DNA from: Scleroderma bovista
Taxonomy: Eukaryota; Basidiomycota; Agaricomycetes; Boletales; Sclerodermataceae
Length of the DNA stretch: 21,239 nt
Assembly: GCA_037178675.1 (NCBI GenBank)
Contig: JAYMGJ010000222.1
Location: 1-21,239 of the forward strand
Reading direction: 5' to 3'
The number at the start of each line of letters is the position of its first letter. The stretch's first letter is position 1. Made by a program: the position numbers and the translations under genes. Of this stretch, positions 9,570-18,689 are shown one piece after another. The notes beneath the pieces were generated by a model. That model was not told the DNA's origin. It ran no database searches and saw nothing but the letters and a program-made list of their open reading frames with translations.

Positions 9570-9912
9570 TTGAAGTCCTTTGGTTGCTGAATTCATCAGT
9601 GTCAAACTTGCCGATAAAAGTAGAACCCCCATTGTATGTCTGTGTGGCATCTGAAAAGTATGTTGTTGGTCAAAGTCACCTGGATCTCATGCTGTAGAAA
9701 CGCAGGAAGTGTTGTTGGTCCTCGACATCATTTATGTGCAACATGAGGTTCATTGTGTGGAAAGGTTGCTTGTGGAATGCCTCATTTGGGAGCACGAGAA
9801 GATAGCTGATCTCCATCACTTCAAAGCAATGCAGAGGCAGGGCTCCATCAATATCTTGGATCTTGACATTGGGTGGATCAGGGCGGCTTTCAATAATCAC
9901 GGTCGAAGTCAA

Positions 9913-11140
9913 TCCAGTGGTCCACTATCTACATCTACGCTCCCCTTGCCACAGGAGGTGCTGGATGAACGTGGTAAGTTGGATTGTTTCATTTGCATTC
10001 TTGGTATTCGGGAGCTGACATTTGAGTAGGCGGCACCCTTACACAACTTGTCGCTGGGAACCATTCGCTCACGATTAAACTTGACTAATTGTGGGGATCT
10101 TTGCCATGCTGTTGCTTAGCACAGTAGCAATGTGAATAGGGTAGCTTAAAATGTGCAATTTCATTACTTGTGATTTACAACAGTCTGCATAAAGCTGCCT
10201 GACTTCGTGAAGTTTCATGAGCCCTTGGAGTACCATTTTTTGCCACCTTGTTGGTGGATTGACTTACATTCACTCAAAGGTACTGTACAGAACATAATGA
10301 TTCAACTATTGAGATGTTTTCAGAGAAATATACTACAACTATAAACTAATTATCCAAAGTGTTGTGGTTGTGTGGTCAAGCAGAGGATGCACACAAGCGG
10401 GGGTACTGGGAGACGTATGGAGTCTAGGCTGGGACTTGGACTGAACCCCATTGTAGCTTTCCCAGCCTGGTGAGCAAGATACATGGTTGTACCTGCAGAC
10501 ATTGTAAGCAAACCTTCCACATCCTTAGCCCTAGCCCTACAAGGAACTGCTGTTCCTTGCTCCATTTAACAGATCGGAATCACATCACCCAATACCAATT
10601 CCTCAATGCCCCTGTGGGAATGTGGCACATGAAGACATCAAACTATCTTAGAAACATGTACTCTGGTATGTGACACCCAACATGGTGCCTATGAACCTAG
10701 TAGGTGGGGAGGGTGCAGGTGGTCATCATACTGGCTGGTGGTGTTGGTGTTGCAGTGCAATTTGGTGGCAGACCTTGTAGCATTGCCAAGGGTGCTAGAG
10801 GAGATATCAGCTCTCCATCAATCCTCAGATGTGGTGCTCACAGTGACATCGTGAACTGGATTGGAGAGTGGAAGATCTGGATAATGTAGTCCCATGCATT
10901 GTATGTATTTATTTGTCCAAGTCATGGCAAGTTGCCTATGCCAACTGCTACAAGTCAGCTTGGACGAAGTGTGATGCAATGGCAGTCCTCACAGTCTGAT
11001 GTGTAAACTGTGTTGTTAGTACTTACATTCTAAGTTCTGGTTAGCACTGTTCAGTTCTGTGATATAGTGTGGATTGATCATCTCATTGGAATTGCTGTGA
11101 AACTGGGGCTTTCTGGGCTTCCTGTGATGTTGTGATGTAC
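9913..11140. other. About 1.2 kb with no recognised gene
   Basis: It lies upstream of the Plavaka pseudogene and should hold that element's 5' end and its terminal repeat. Both strands have only short, unfamiliar open frames. 10690-10760 is GT-rich (GGTGGTGTTGGTG). I found no inverted terminus, LTR or RNA gene here. Confidence 0.5.
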
Positions 11141-11353
11141 TGTAACAGCATAACAAAATCTATGACAAACTGTCATCCTCTGACAGATTTTTTGGGATTT
11201 GCTGATGCAGAGCAACAAGCAAGGGGACAGTTCCTGCTTCAAGAATGTGATGGACAGTGATGGGATACAGTGGACAGAGATGCTAGATTGCACTTGAGCC
11301 TAGAGAACTGATCAGATACAAGATATATCTGACAAACAACAATAATAGAGCTG
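11141..11353 (-). repeat. LTR fragment C (R-U5 end), same family as LTR A
   Basis: It starts TGTAACAGCA, the complement of the LTR 3' end TGCTGTTACA. From about 11212 to 11340 it matches LTR A at 12355-12490 closely (shared AAGGGGACAGTTCCTGCTTC, CTTGAGCCTAGAGAA, GATACAAGATATATCTGA). The similarity stops near 11353, so U3 and the promoter are missing. The 70 bases next to the terminus differ from LTR A. Confidence 0.75.
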
Positions 11354-11934
11354 TTGAAGTCGCACGTGCACCCAGCATAAACCATTGACAAAGTGCGCAC
11401 AAGACTGTGACCCATTTTAGTGTAGACTTAGTTTGAGAAAACAGCAGGTGGCGGTGCATGGGAACGCCATGTAGGGAAGGCTGCACCGTGCCTGGGAAGG
11501 CAAATGATGTCACCGACTTTAGCACTTTCACTGCCAACATGCTGTCCACCCCTGGCTCTGCGACAGTTGCAATGCTGTAGTTGCTTACTCGACTCTGATG
11601 CGAAGGGGTGCCATACATGACAGGGTGACAGGATCCCTGCGAATGGAAGGAGGCACACACGAGGTTCGATGTTTATTGACAGGGCTTGTTGTACTAAATG
11701 GTAGTAGTAATAATAGTAGTGGTCATGGTTGTATTGAATGGAGCAGGTCTGAAAAAAAAAAAAAAGAAAAGAAAAGAGTCCAGGGTGGAAATGAAAGGGA
11801 AAAAGGTGGGGAACATAGTTGTGTGCTGAAGAGAAGAGGAAAATGAAATGAAACAATGCTGCGATGCAAAATAAAATAACATGAACAATGAAAATGATCG
11901 GATCGAGATCGTGCTGTACCTAGTGGTAGTAGTA
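11354..11934. other. 3' flank of the Crypton-like gene, no gene recognised
   Basis: The sequence follows the stop codon at 11935-11937 on the minus strand and runs to LTR fragment C. It contains a purine-rich run (A13 plus GAAAA units, 11751-11776) and a TAG/TAA trinucleotide-like patch (11700-11720). A 3' UTR probably lies in its right part. The open frames across it look incidental. Confidence 0.5.
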
Positions 11935-12070
11935 CTACTTGGTGGCCAGGGCCATGTTGATGAGGAAGCGGCGGCGCTCCCCGTCGTTGGAATGGCGTTG
12001 CCATGCCTTCTGGATCATCTTGAACAGGTCTGTGTGCCCTCGGGCAATAATGCTTCCGTACGCTGTGCAC
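11935..12070 (-). CDS. Last exon of the Crypton-like gene
   Basis: This exon is GC-rich compared with its surroundings and encodes 44 residues (AYGSIIARGHTDLFKMI...RRRFLINMALATK) ending in TAG. It is preceded by an acceptor (CTTCCCTCACTTAG). Its first base completes the Trp codon begun by the micro-exon 14414-14391, across an intron that now contains LTR A. The join gives EDW-CTAYGS, matching the spacing of the family. Confidence 0.7.
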
Positions 12071-12333
12071 CTAAGTGAGGGAAGAGGTCAGAACAACCAA
12101 CAACCAACACCAAATGACAGCAAAATGTGAGTGGTGGTCTTCCTTTGTGTATCTGGTATTTAATCTCCTCAGGGGGATGTGCTGCACGCCTTCAGGCAGG
12201 ATGCAGGAGGGAAGGGAAGGGCTTCTGATGGGGATGGAATGTGACTTGGGATGGTATTGACTCCTCTTCAGCCTACCACAGTGGTTAGGAAGAGTCCTGG
12301 GATTGAGGAGCGATGATAGATTGATGACAGGGG
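12071..12333 (-). other. Stretch between LTR A and the Crypton last exon
   Basis: This is either the rest of the host intron or the retroelement leader following LTR A. In favour of a leader: the part 12100-12170 resembles the sequence that follows LTR B (16020-16080), with shared CAGCACATCC and CCACCACT stretches. No primer-binding site complementary to a tRNA 3' end is obvious at the LTR edge. Confidence 0.45.
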
Positions 12334-12576
12334 TGTAACAGCAGTGATGGAGCAACAGGGAAGCAAGGGGACAGTTCCTGCTTCAAGAATGCGATGGATA
12401 GTGATGGGATGGAGTGGACAGAGATGCTAGACTGCGCTTGAGCCTAGAGAAATGATCAGATACAAGATATATCTGATAAACAACAATATAGGAGCTTTAG
12501 GCCAGCACTGAGTGACCTACAAGTCCAAAGACAGAGATAGAGCTTATAGACAGAGAGGGAGAGTGAATGTGGTCGC

Positions 12577-12631
12577 TTTATTGAGGGGAAGCAGACACTT
12601 CCTTGCAGCCTTTGGCTGCTGGTTTATATAC
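12577..12631 (-). promoter_or_regulatory. TATA box and polyadenylation signal of LTR A
   Basis: On the minus strand TGTATATAAACC (12620-12631) is followed about 40 bases later by AATAAA (12577-12582). This is the usual order of promoter and poly(A) signal in an LTR, and it places the U3/R boundary between them. Confidence 0.65.
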
Positions 12632-12673
12632 AGGAGGGGCTGTGGCCCTGTAAGCACAAATGACTAAGTGCTT

Positions 12674-12713
12674 GGTAAGAAATTGGTAAGAAATTGGTAA
12701 GCGATTGATAAGC
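12674..12713. repeat. 11-bp tandem repeat in U3 of LTR A
   Basis: Four units of about 11 bases (GGTAAGAAATT and variants) start at 12674, 12685, 12696 and 12707. Similar but irregular GGTAAG/TTGGTAAG units recur at 12955-12972 and in LTR B at 16575-16645, so the motif is a feature of this LTR family. Confidence 0.75.
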
Positions 12714-12726
12714 AGTGTAATCAGGC

Positions 12727-13060
12727 TGAGTCATCAATGGGGAGAGCCTGAACAAGCTGCTGAGCCAAGGGAAAGAGCAAAAACATAGGTAAAAAGGGGT
12801 GCATAACCAAGAATATGGAAAAATCATTGCATGGGGCCCAAAAGAGGGGGGGGGGAAAGCATGGGATGAGTAGATCAAAGCTAAATGAGCATATGCGATG
12901 ACATAATGTATATGAATCATTGGGGCATGATAAGCATGATTTGAAGGATGATTGGTAAGTGATTGGTAAGGGGAGTAATGGGGATTAGTAATGCCAAGAG
13001 GGGATGAATAATGCGCAGCAGAGTGAGTCAGAGTGAGCCAGAGTGACTCTGTGTGACTCA
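12727..13060. promoter_or_regulatory. bZIP (Gcn4/AP-1-type) sites in U3 of LTR A
   Basis: There are three TGASTCA sites: 12727-12733 (TGAGTCA), 13024-13030 (TGAGTCA) and 13054-13060 (TGACTCA). They lie upstream of the TATA box relative to LTR transcription. The last two are in a GAGTGAGTCA-like low-complexity patch. Confidence 0.45.
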
Positions 13061-14355
13061 GACAGAAGGGAAGCACAACCTATGATTGATTGAACTTTAG
13101 ATCTGGAGATGAGCTTCTGAAGCAGTGCCACTGATGGGAGTGGCTGGGGGATAATAAAAGAATTGATCCGACCAGAAGAGCAGTGTCAGGGGCCTGGAAT
13201 GACAAGTAGAGTCACAGCTGGTCACAGAGTGTCACAAATCCCTTGGATTGAGCTTCTGTAGAGCAAAAACGCGAAATTTGGTGCTCCCGAAGTGCAGTCT
13301 TCCCTTGAGCAGTAAGGGGAAGGTTCTGTACTCTATTAGGGCTCCTAAGAAGGGTTATAGAGCACTGTTTCATTTGTGTTTGTTGCGGGATAGCAGGGAA
13401 GTGAAACATGAATAGCGGATTCAACATGTCCAGGGAAGCGAGATGAATGATAGAGGGAGATGGATGTGACAGGACTCTGGGATAAAAGGACCATATGCAG
13501 AGGACTCAGGAGACACAGAGACAACCAGGTATAAATTTTCAAGTCTAATGATAGACTTGAGACGACCAAAGTACGTGCATAATGCAGGACTGACGAGGAG
13601 AACACGCTGACCGAGAACGAGAGGGACTGAGGGAGCAGGCTGGGAAGATATGTACCAGACAGTACACAGGAGCTCAGGGAGAGGCTGTCCCAAGAGCAGG
13701 ACATAGTTGAGGTCTGCTGCAATAGCAGAGAAACGTTCCAGAGAAAATGCGGACTCCATAGTGAGAGATAAAGTGGGTGTCTGGATTGCAGGTGGAATAT
13801 CTCTGTGGGAAATAAACAGATTTACGTCGGAACTTGACAGGCAGATAGACCACGGTCTAGGCTCCATGATGGTATAGTCACATGATTGATAGCTTCAAAA
13901 ATGGCGGAGCTATTAAAAATATTGGAATGCCAGCACTGGGCACCTAAATTTGACATTTGGGCACTAAAAATGATTCTTCCTTTTCTCCTTTGTTTCTCTA
14001 TCATTTCTTCTGCTTCTTTGGTTGTTCTGGTATGTGAGTTGGACTGCAGTATGTTGCATTCCTCTCTCATACTGAAATGATCATCAATCCTTGGATTCTT
14101 CTGCTTCTTGGCAGTTCTCGTGCGAGGGATGACTGCTGGACATCGGCAGTCATCTCTTGCTCCAGGATAGTCATTCTTGTGCAATAGATGGCTACAACGA
14201 GCTTGTATTCATTCTTCACATAAGGATAGTCTTGACTTTGTGTGATATGGATAGCGAGGGCTGTCTGTATCCCTCAAGTCGGGACAATCTTTCAACAGAT
14301 CTTGGGTGCGTTCTTTGCATTAATTTCATCGGCTAACTTTCTCCATGTCCACAGT

Positions 14356-14371
14356 ACCAAACATGTTTGGT
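14356..14371. repeat. 16-bp palindrome at the LTR A terminus
   Basis: ACCAAACATGTTTGGT is a perfect palindrome 8 bases inside the LTR 5' end. LTR B has the same sequence with one central change (18031-18046). Confidence 0.8.
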
Positions 14372-14390
14372 GCGTGACAACACTCTATAC

Positions 14391-14414
14391 CAGTCTTCCT
14401 TGTTCTCTTCGAAT
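14391..14414 (-). CDS. 24-base micro-exon of the Crypton-like gene
   Basis: It has an acceptor CTATCTAG and a donor GTATAG. It encodes FEENKED plus part of a Trp codon. With donor GTACGT at 14483 and the last exon at 12070, the joined peptide EFLHVFEENKEDWCTAYG has the spacing expected for this GCR1_C-like family without gaps. Confidence 0.6.
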
Positions 14415-14483
14415 CTAGATAGAGTGTGAGTGAATGAATGAGTGAGTGAAAAGAAGGCAGTGCCAAGCAGAGGATGGACGTAC

Positions 14484-15243
14484 ACATGGAGAAATTCCCT
14501 GGAAATGAGAGACTGCTGGTAGTACAGGGTGTTGAAATGCCGCCTGTGTTGCCCATTGTAGTAATGATGGGGCCAATTCTTTAGAGGGACGAAGAGCTGA
14601 AGCCTGGGCTCCCTGACCATCCAGTGCCACACGATGTCCCTCCATGTCTCCGGTCGCAGTGTCATCTCCCCATTTTCACACTTCATCAGGAGGTGTGGGA
14701 TTGTGAGCCCCATGGGCAGACCAGCTGAGGTCCTCCAGGCACCTACAAGTGAAGGGAGCGGTGCAGAGAGGGCCATGTTCGGATCCACTGTTGATGCTGG
14801 ACCCAGGATCATCATATTGCCGGTAGGGAACAACGGCGACAGTTTGGATGCCCATGCACCTTGTACAGGGTGTGGTAGTTGCATAGTACTGGAACTGTGG
14901 GACTGGATTGCTGGGTGAAAATGGACAATGAGCGATTGCAATGGCACAGTGGTTTGGATCGGTGGAGGTTGAAGGGTAGTCTGACCAGATGGATGATGAT
15001 GGGCTGGCGAACAAAATGGTCAGTGGTTGGTAAGTGCAGTGTGAATAGTGTACGCTCACTGTTCATGTCATGAGGGGATGCCAGTGTCCTAAGGCCAGGT
15101 GCAAGCGTGGTGTTGATCAGGTTGGTCACATTGTTGAGGTTTTGGGAGATGTCCTCTGCCATTGCAGCGTGCAATGTGATTACATCCTTGTGCAGTGTGG
15201 CCATATCTGTTGTCAGTGCTGCATGTGTCATACGAAGCGCCTC
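14484..15243 (-). CDS. Linker and GCR1_C-like exon(s) of the Crypton-like gene
   Basis: The first part (15243 to about 15040) encodes a heptad-like helix (THAALTTDMATLHKDVITLH, then NLNNVTNLINTTL). After a Pro/Ser/His-rich linker, where the reading frame changes near 14950, it encodes the conserved block LRPETWRDIVWHWM, PLKNWPHHYYNG and YYQQSLISREFL. I liken this to the GCR1_C DNA-binding region that follows recombinase domains in Cryptons. The frame change could be an unrecognised small intron or a frameshift. The acceptor at the 5' side is taken as GATGGAG|GCGCTTCG. Confidence 0.65.
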
Positions 15244-15259
15244 CATCATCAGGAAATCA

Positions 15260-15780
15260 ATGAGAGTCTGCTCAACCTTTATATAACATTACCATTTTTT
15301 CCATGTGTATCCACATGCATCATTCTGATATACACTTAGATCATGTCATATACTTTATGGGAGCATTTTGAGTGATGGTCATCTTCATCAGTCTACTTGA
15401 TTATGATCAATTTAGACAGGTTGCTTCTTTTTATCATGCCAGATCACCAGTATACCTGCTGATATATATGACCAAAAACCCAACCCCTGCTAAATGTGTC
15501 CAAATGTATATATAATTATACCTGCTGATGTATATGCTCAGATAAGTTTCATTCTGATGCTCCAGATCAGATTTATCAGAAAGTTATTACTGTCCCAGCT
15601 GTCCCACAAGTACTCATACAAGCCAATAGTACCCATACCTTCATTGCCTGTACTTAATTTTCAACCACCTTAATTCATTCAATATTCATCTTAATCAATT
15701 TATATTCAATTTTGTACAGGGCAAAAGAATAAATATTGTACACTAATGGGGGCGGAACAGAGACTAAATATATTATATAC
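15260..15780. other. AT-rich stretch inside the large Crypton intron
   Basis: No gene is visible. TATATA-rich runs and repeated TGCTGATRTATATG words (15456-15534) are present. Its left edge (CTGCTCAACCTTTATATAACATTACC, about 15271-15296) resembles the start of the 120-bp repeat units at 19478 and 19598, suggesting one AT-rich element once spanned both sides of LTR B. Confidence 0.45.
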
Positions 15781-15789
15781 ATTGAGGTC

Positions 15790-15955
15790 ATCGTCGTCGT
15801 CATCGTCAATGGTCACGACATCAACGCAGGTGGTGGGGGTAGTGGCAACGGCCACGTCGAGGTTGTTGTCGTCATCACTGGTGTCACGTCAACAACGCAG
15901 GTGGGGGGATCATTGTCGTTGTCGGTGCCTGGTGGTGGCTGTGTTATCGACATGA
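15790..15955. repeat. GTN-rich minisatellite patch beside the gag-like ORF
   Basis: It has repeated GTCGTC, GGTGGTGGGGGT, CAACGCAGGTGG and GGTCACGAC-type words on the plus strand, with the same vocabulary as the block at 18061-18560. Two near-copies of ATCAACGCAGGTGG / GTCAACAACGCAGGTGG lie about 70 bases apart. Confidence 0.65.
15813..15953 (-). CDS. Short gag-like ORF downstream of LTR B
   Basis: An ATG at 15951-15953 lies about 270 bases after the end of LTR B, where a retrotransposon gag would start, and encodes 46 residues (MSITQPPPGTDNDN, CVVDVTP, MTTTTSTW) before a stop. It is Thr/Pro/Asp-rich and written in the same trinucleotide-rich DNA as the minisatellites. It may be a truncated gag N-terminus or simply minisatellite. 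There is no protease, reverse transcriptase or integrase in the window. Confidence 0.35.
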   Translation of the reverse strand: MSITQPPPGTDNDNDPPTCVVDVTPVMTTTTSTWPLPLPPPPALMS

Positions 15956-16508
15956 TGTGAGTGAAAGTGAGGATTTGGGTCGGAGTAATAACCCAAACAC
16001 AACACCAACAAAGGACTATGAATATATGCAAGTGGTGGTTTACCTCTGCGGTGTCCAGAGAGGATGTGCTGAGGAAGGGGGAAGGGGATCTACACCAACA
16101 GGGTGATGCAGACAGTGATGCAGGATACTCCTGGGGTACAGGAGTAATAGAAGACGAAGGGGATAGGGGTCTGGACTATTCCTAAAGCCTAGGAAGTGTC
16201 AAAGCAGGGATTGGGTTGACTGAGACTGAAACAGCGATACTACACCTAGAGATGGGTGCTGCAAGGGGACAAGGGGGCTCCTGACATCCAGAAGCAATGA
16301 GAAATGAAGGATTGACTGGCTAGACTCCACTTGAGCCTAGAGAAACACTTGGACTTGAATAGATTGAATAAACTTGAGATATCAGAGCCTTTAGACCTTC
16401 ACTGAAGCCTACAAGACTCAAAGAGCTGAGGGGATACTGACTGAGAGAGTCTGAGAGAGGGATAATTTTGTGCAATTGGGTCTCTCCTCACTGGGCTGAG
16501 CCCAGGGG

Positions 16509-16522
16509 TTTAAATACATGGG
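16509..16522 (-). promoter_or_regulatory. TATA-like element of LTR B
   Basis: On the minus strand CATGTATTTAAACC occupies the place of the LTR A TATA box. No AATAAA follows at the same spacing. Confidence 0.45.
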
Positions 16523-16726
16523 GGGGCACAGCATTAAAGTACAAAAAGAGAAGGGAGTAAGCAGAATTTGTCAAGGATTGGTAAGGGATTGGTAAGAGCT
16601 TTGTGAGGGGTTTGTAAGCAATCAGTAAGCAAGGGATAAGCAGGAATGAGTAAGCATAGGAAGCATGAATAAGCTGCTGAGTAAAGGAATGAGTAAGCTG
16701 CATGACAAGATTGATTGGTAAGGGAG

Positions 16727-16816
16727 TGAGTCATCAGCTGAGTAATATACCAAAAATGCGAAAGGGATAGAGTAATACTGATAACAAGAGAGCATCAGTA
16801 AGCAAGGGATGAGTCA
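16727..16816. promoter_or_regulatory. bZIP (Gcn4/AP-1-type) sites in U3 of LTR B
   Basis: TGAGTCA occurs at 16727-16733 and 16810-16816, upstream of the LTR B TATA-like element relative to its transcription. This resembles the arrangement in LTR A although the intervening sequence has diverged. Confidence 0.45.
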
Positions 16817-18060
16817 CTGCACAGCAGAAGGAGTCATTGATGCACAGCCTAAGAAGTTTGATGGGGGGCTGTGTACCATCAGGAATTTGATGGGACAACA
16901 ATGGGGAAGATCTGAGATTAATAGGGGGATTGATCTGAGACAAAACAGCCACAAGAAGGGTACCAGGGGTCCAGAGGTCTTTTTGGGGGGTCAGCATACA
17001 CTAAGGTATAGTGCATGTGTTCTAGCGCCACTGAAGCACAACCATGGGCTCCCTTGATGAGCTCTCTTCTGGGAAAGAACAAGAGAGGGTTCTTCTTCCT
17101 AATAGCACTATAAAGTGGGGGCATTACTGTCATGGTGCTGGGGGACGTCGTCTGAAAGTAGGGAAGCAGATAGAGTACTGAATTCGATGCATCCAGGGAA
17201 GTGAGACAAACAAAAGAGGAAGATGGACATGGCAAGTATCTGGGAGGAAGGGACCATAGGCTGAGGGCTCAGGGGACACAGAGACGACCAGAGAAGACTT
17301 CTCAAGCTTGACAATAGACCTAAGATGACCAAAGTACGTCCTTGACGCAGGACTGACGAGGAGAACGCACTGACCGAGAACGAGAGGGACTGAGGGAGCA
17401 GGCTGGGAAGATATGTGCCAGGCAGTGCACAGGACCTCTGGGAGAGGCTGTCCTAAGAGCAGGACATAGTGGAGATCTGCAGCAATAGCAGAGAAATGAT
17501 CCAGAGAAAATACGGACTCCATAGTGAGTGATGAAGCGAACGTCTGGATTGCGGGGGGAATATCTCCGTGGGAAATGAACAGATTTGCATCGGAACTTGA
17601 CAGGCAGATAGACCACGTTCTAGGCTCTCTGATGGTATAGTCACGTGCCTGATAGCTTCAGAAACGATGGAGCTATTCAAAATATCGGAATGCCGGCACT
17701 GGGCGCCTAAAAATGACATTTGGGTGCTAAAAATCATTTCTTCTCTTTCTCCTTTGTTTCTCCATCAATTCTTCGGCTTCTTTGATCGTTCTGGTATGGG
17801 AGTTGGACTGCAGATGTGTGCATTCCTTTCTCATACCACAATTGATGTTATTCCTTCAGTTTCTTCTGCTTCTTGGTGGTTCTCATGCGATAGATGACTG
17901 TCTGCATTGGCATTCATCTCTCGCATCAGGATAGTCTTCTTGTGCAATAGATGGCTATGATGAGGGTCTGTTGTGCTTATCCTTTGCATAAGGATCATTC
18001 AATATAGGTGTTATCTTCCATGTTCACTGTACCAAACCTGTTTGGTGTGTGACAGCGGGT

Positions 18061-18560
18061 GGTAGGGGGTGGTGGTCAAGTCGCCATCGTCCAGGTGGGG
18101 TGGTCATCGACATTGGGGGTGGTTGTCGTCATGTTGTCGATGTTGGTGGTGGATGGTTGCGTCAACGACGACATTGGTGGTGATGGTGGTTGCGTCATCG
18201 ATGATGTGGGTGGTGATGGCAGTCACATTGTCAACGTTGGAGGTGGTGGTCACAGCATCAACAACGTTGGGGGTGGTTGTGTCCTCGTTGTTGAGGGTGG
18301 TGGTGGTCGTGTCGTCGACGTTGGTGGTGGTGATGATGGTGGTCACATTGACGTTGACGTTGGGGGTGGTGGTTGTGTCATCGACGTTGGGGATGGGTGA
18401 TCGCATTGTTGTTGACGTGGGTGGTGATGGTGGTCACGTCGTCAACGACGTTGGGGGTGGAGGTCACGTTGTCGTCGTCAACATTGGTGGTGGTGGCCAC
18501 GTTGTCGTTGACGCTGGTGATGGTGGTTGACGCGTGGTGTGGTGGTGGTGGTGGTAGAAG
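18061..18560. repeat. Minisatellite block 1, GGTGGT/GTCGTC-rich on the plus strand
   Basis: Imperfect units of 27-39 bases are built from GTTGGGGGTGGTGGT plus a CACGTCGTCAACGAC-like half. Through 18059-18400 unit lengths are mostly multiples of three, so one plus frame reads as VGGGGH(V/S)(I/V)ND-type repeats and the minus frame as TTTNVDD-type repeats. The strong GT/CA bias and triplet period look like expansion of short codon-like units rather than a real gene. Confidence 0.8.
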
Positions 18561-18689
18561 ATAGAGAGTGAGGAGACTTAGAGACATTTTTGAAGTGTGT
18601 GTGTGTGCATGTGTTTGTGTACATGATTATATCAGCATATTCAATGATCAATATTTTCTAAGGCTTCACTACATGCCTCGTCCACAGCC

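Larger units (their letters stand above)
5312..9912 (-). pseudogene. Plavaka-type transposase with DUF6830 C-terminus, split by a nested transposon
   Basis: DNA-transposon protein of the Plavaka group found across Agaricomycetes. Pieces in order on the minus strand: N-terminal part 9912-9570, interrupted by the hAT element, then YYPFAS...LSMGAINNLLSLIL to 7868. A 51-base intron follows, then 7816-7526 (SFHTANELCG), a 54-base intron, 7471 onward (GATLLGTILSSDKT, LTGDRVAHPLLISLANI), then HEPCTSSTTLTQL, EVLHHFHKEFGDHNCKWCI, INNWHIPKLELMQSI and TEHAHIEQIKHPA. Next comes the DUF6830-like end (LPDLRAALADFLCHEKVHG, PPNGNWPHGRYDSVVV), a 55-base intron (5671-5725), and RFLCYVQHFDIVPQAG to the stop at 5312. 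In-frame stops are at 7766-7768, 7679-7681, 7232-7234, 6759-6761 and 6369-6371, and two more lie just before the hAT insertion, near 9670. A family segment is also missing near 7160-7205, with a frame shift. It is dead as an autonomous element. The domain names come from memory of the families. The N-terminal 100 codons are only weakly supported. Confidence 0.85.
12334..14379 (-). mobile_element. LTR A, 2.05-kb LTR of a retrotransposon inside a Crypton intron
   Basis: On the minus strand it begins TGTCACGCACCAAACATG at 14379 and ends GCTGTTACA at 12334, so it has TG..CA ends. It carries a U3 region with repeats and bZIP-type sites, a TATA box and an AATAAA signal. Its U3 is close to LTR B (about 90% identical over 13560-13760), while its R-U5 end is close to fragment C. 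It lies 11 bases inside the intron that begins GTATAG at 14390. The flanks (AGGGG left, ACACT right) are not a target duplication, so it is not a clean solo LTR. It is probably one end of a truncated element. No gag or pol is attached. Confidence 0.75.
16227..18054 (-). mobile_element. LTR B, 1.83-kb LTR inside the large Crypton intron
   Basis: On the minus strand it begins TGTCACACACCAAACAGG at 18054 and ends near GCTGTTTCA at 16227. U3 (17080-18054) is closely related to LTR A, but R-U5 (16227-16500) matches LTR A only in short words such as CTTGAGCCTAGAGAAA. A TATA-like TATTTAAA (16509-16516) and two TGAGTCA sites lie in the expected places. On its 3' side comes a leader and a gag-like ORF, so it acts as a 5' LTR. 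On its 5' side it abuts the minisatellite block at 18061. No target duplication flanks it. The exact 3' boundary is uncertain by tens of bases. Confidence 0.7.

Noticed and set aside
12329..14384. LTR A as a clean solo LTR
   Set aside because: Flanking bases (AGGGG and ACACT) do not form a target duplication, and part of a leader seems to follow it.
13421..17522. A gapless reading frame of about 150 codons shared by LTR A (13421-13867) and LTR B (17130-17600), beginning near SSSDVNLFISH and continuing through MES(A/V)FSL
   Set aside because: Over 200 bases I counted about 19 differences giving 11 amino-acid changes in 67 codons, close to the neutral ratio. The frame lies in U3, so shared descent of the LTRs explains it.
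18596..18620. GTGTGTGTGTG dinucleotide run as a regulatory or Z-DNA feature
   Set aside because: Short, imperfect and without context; ordinary microsatellite.
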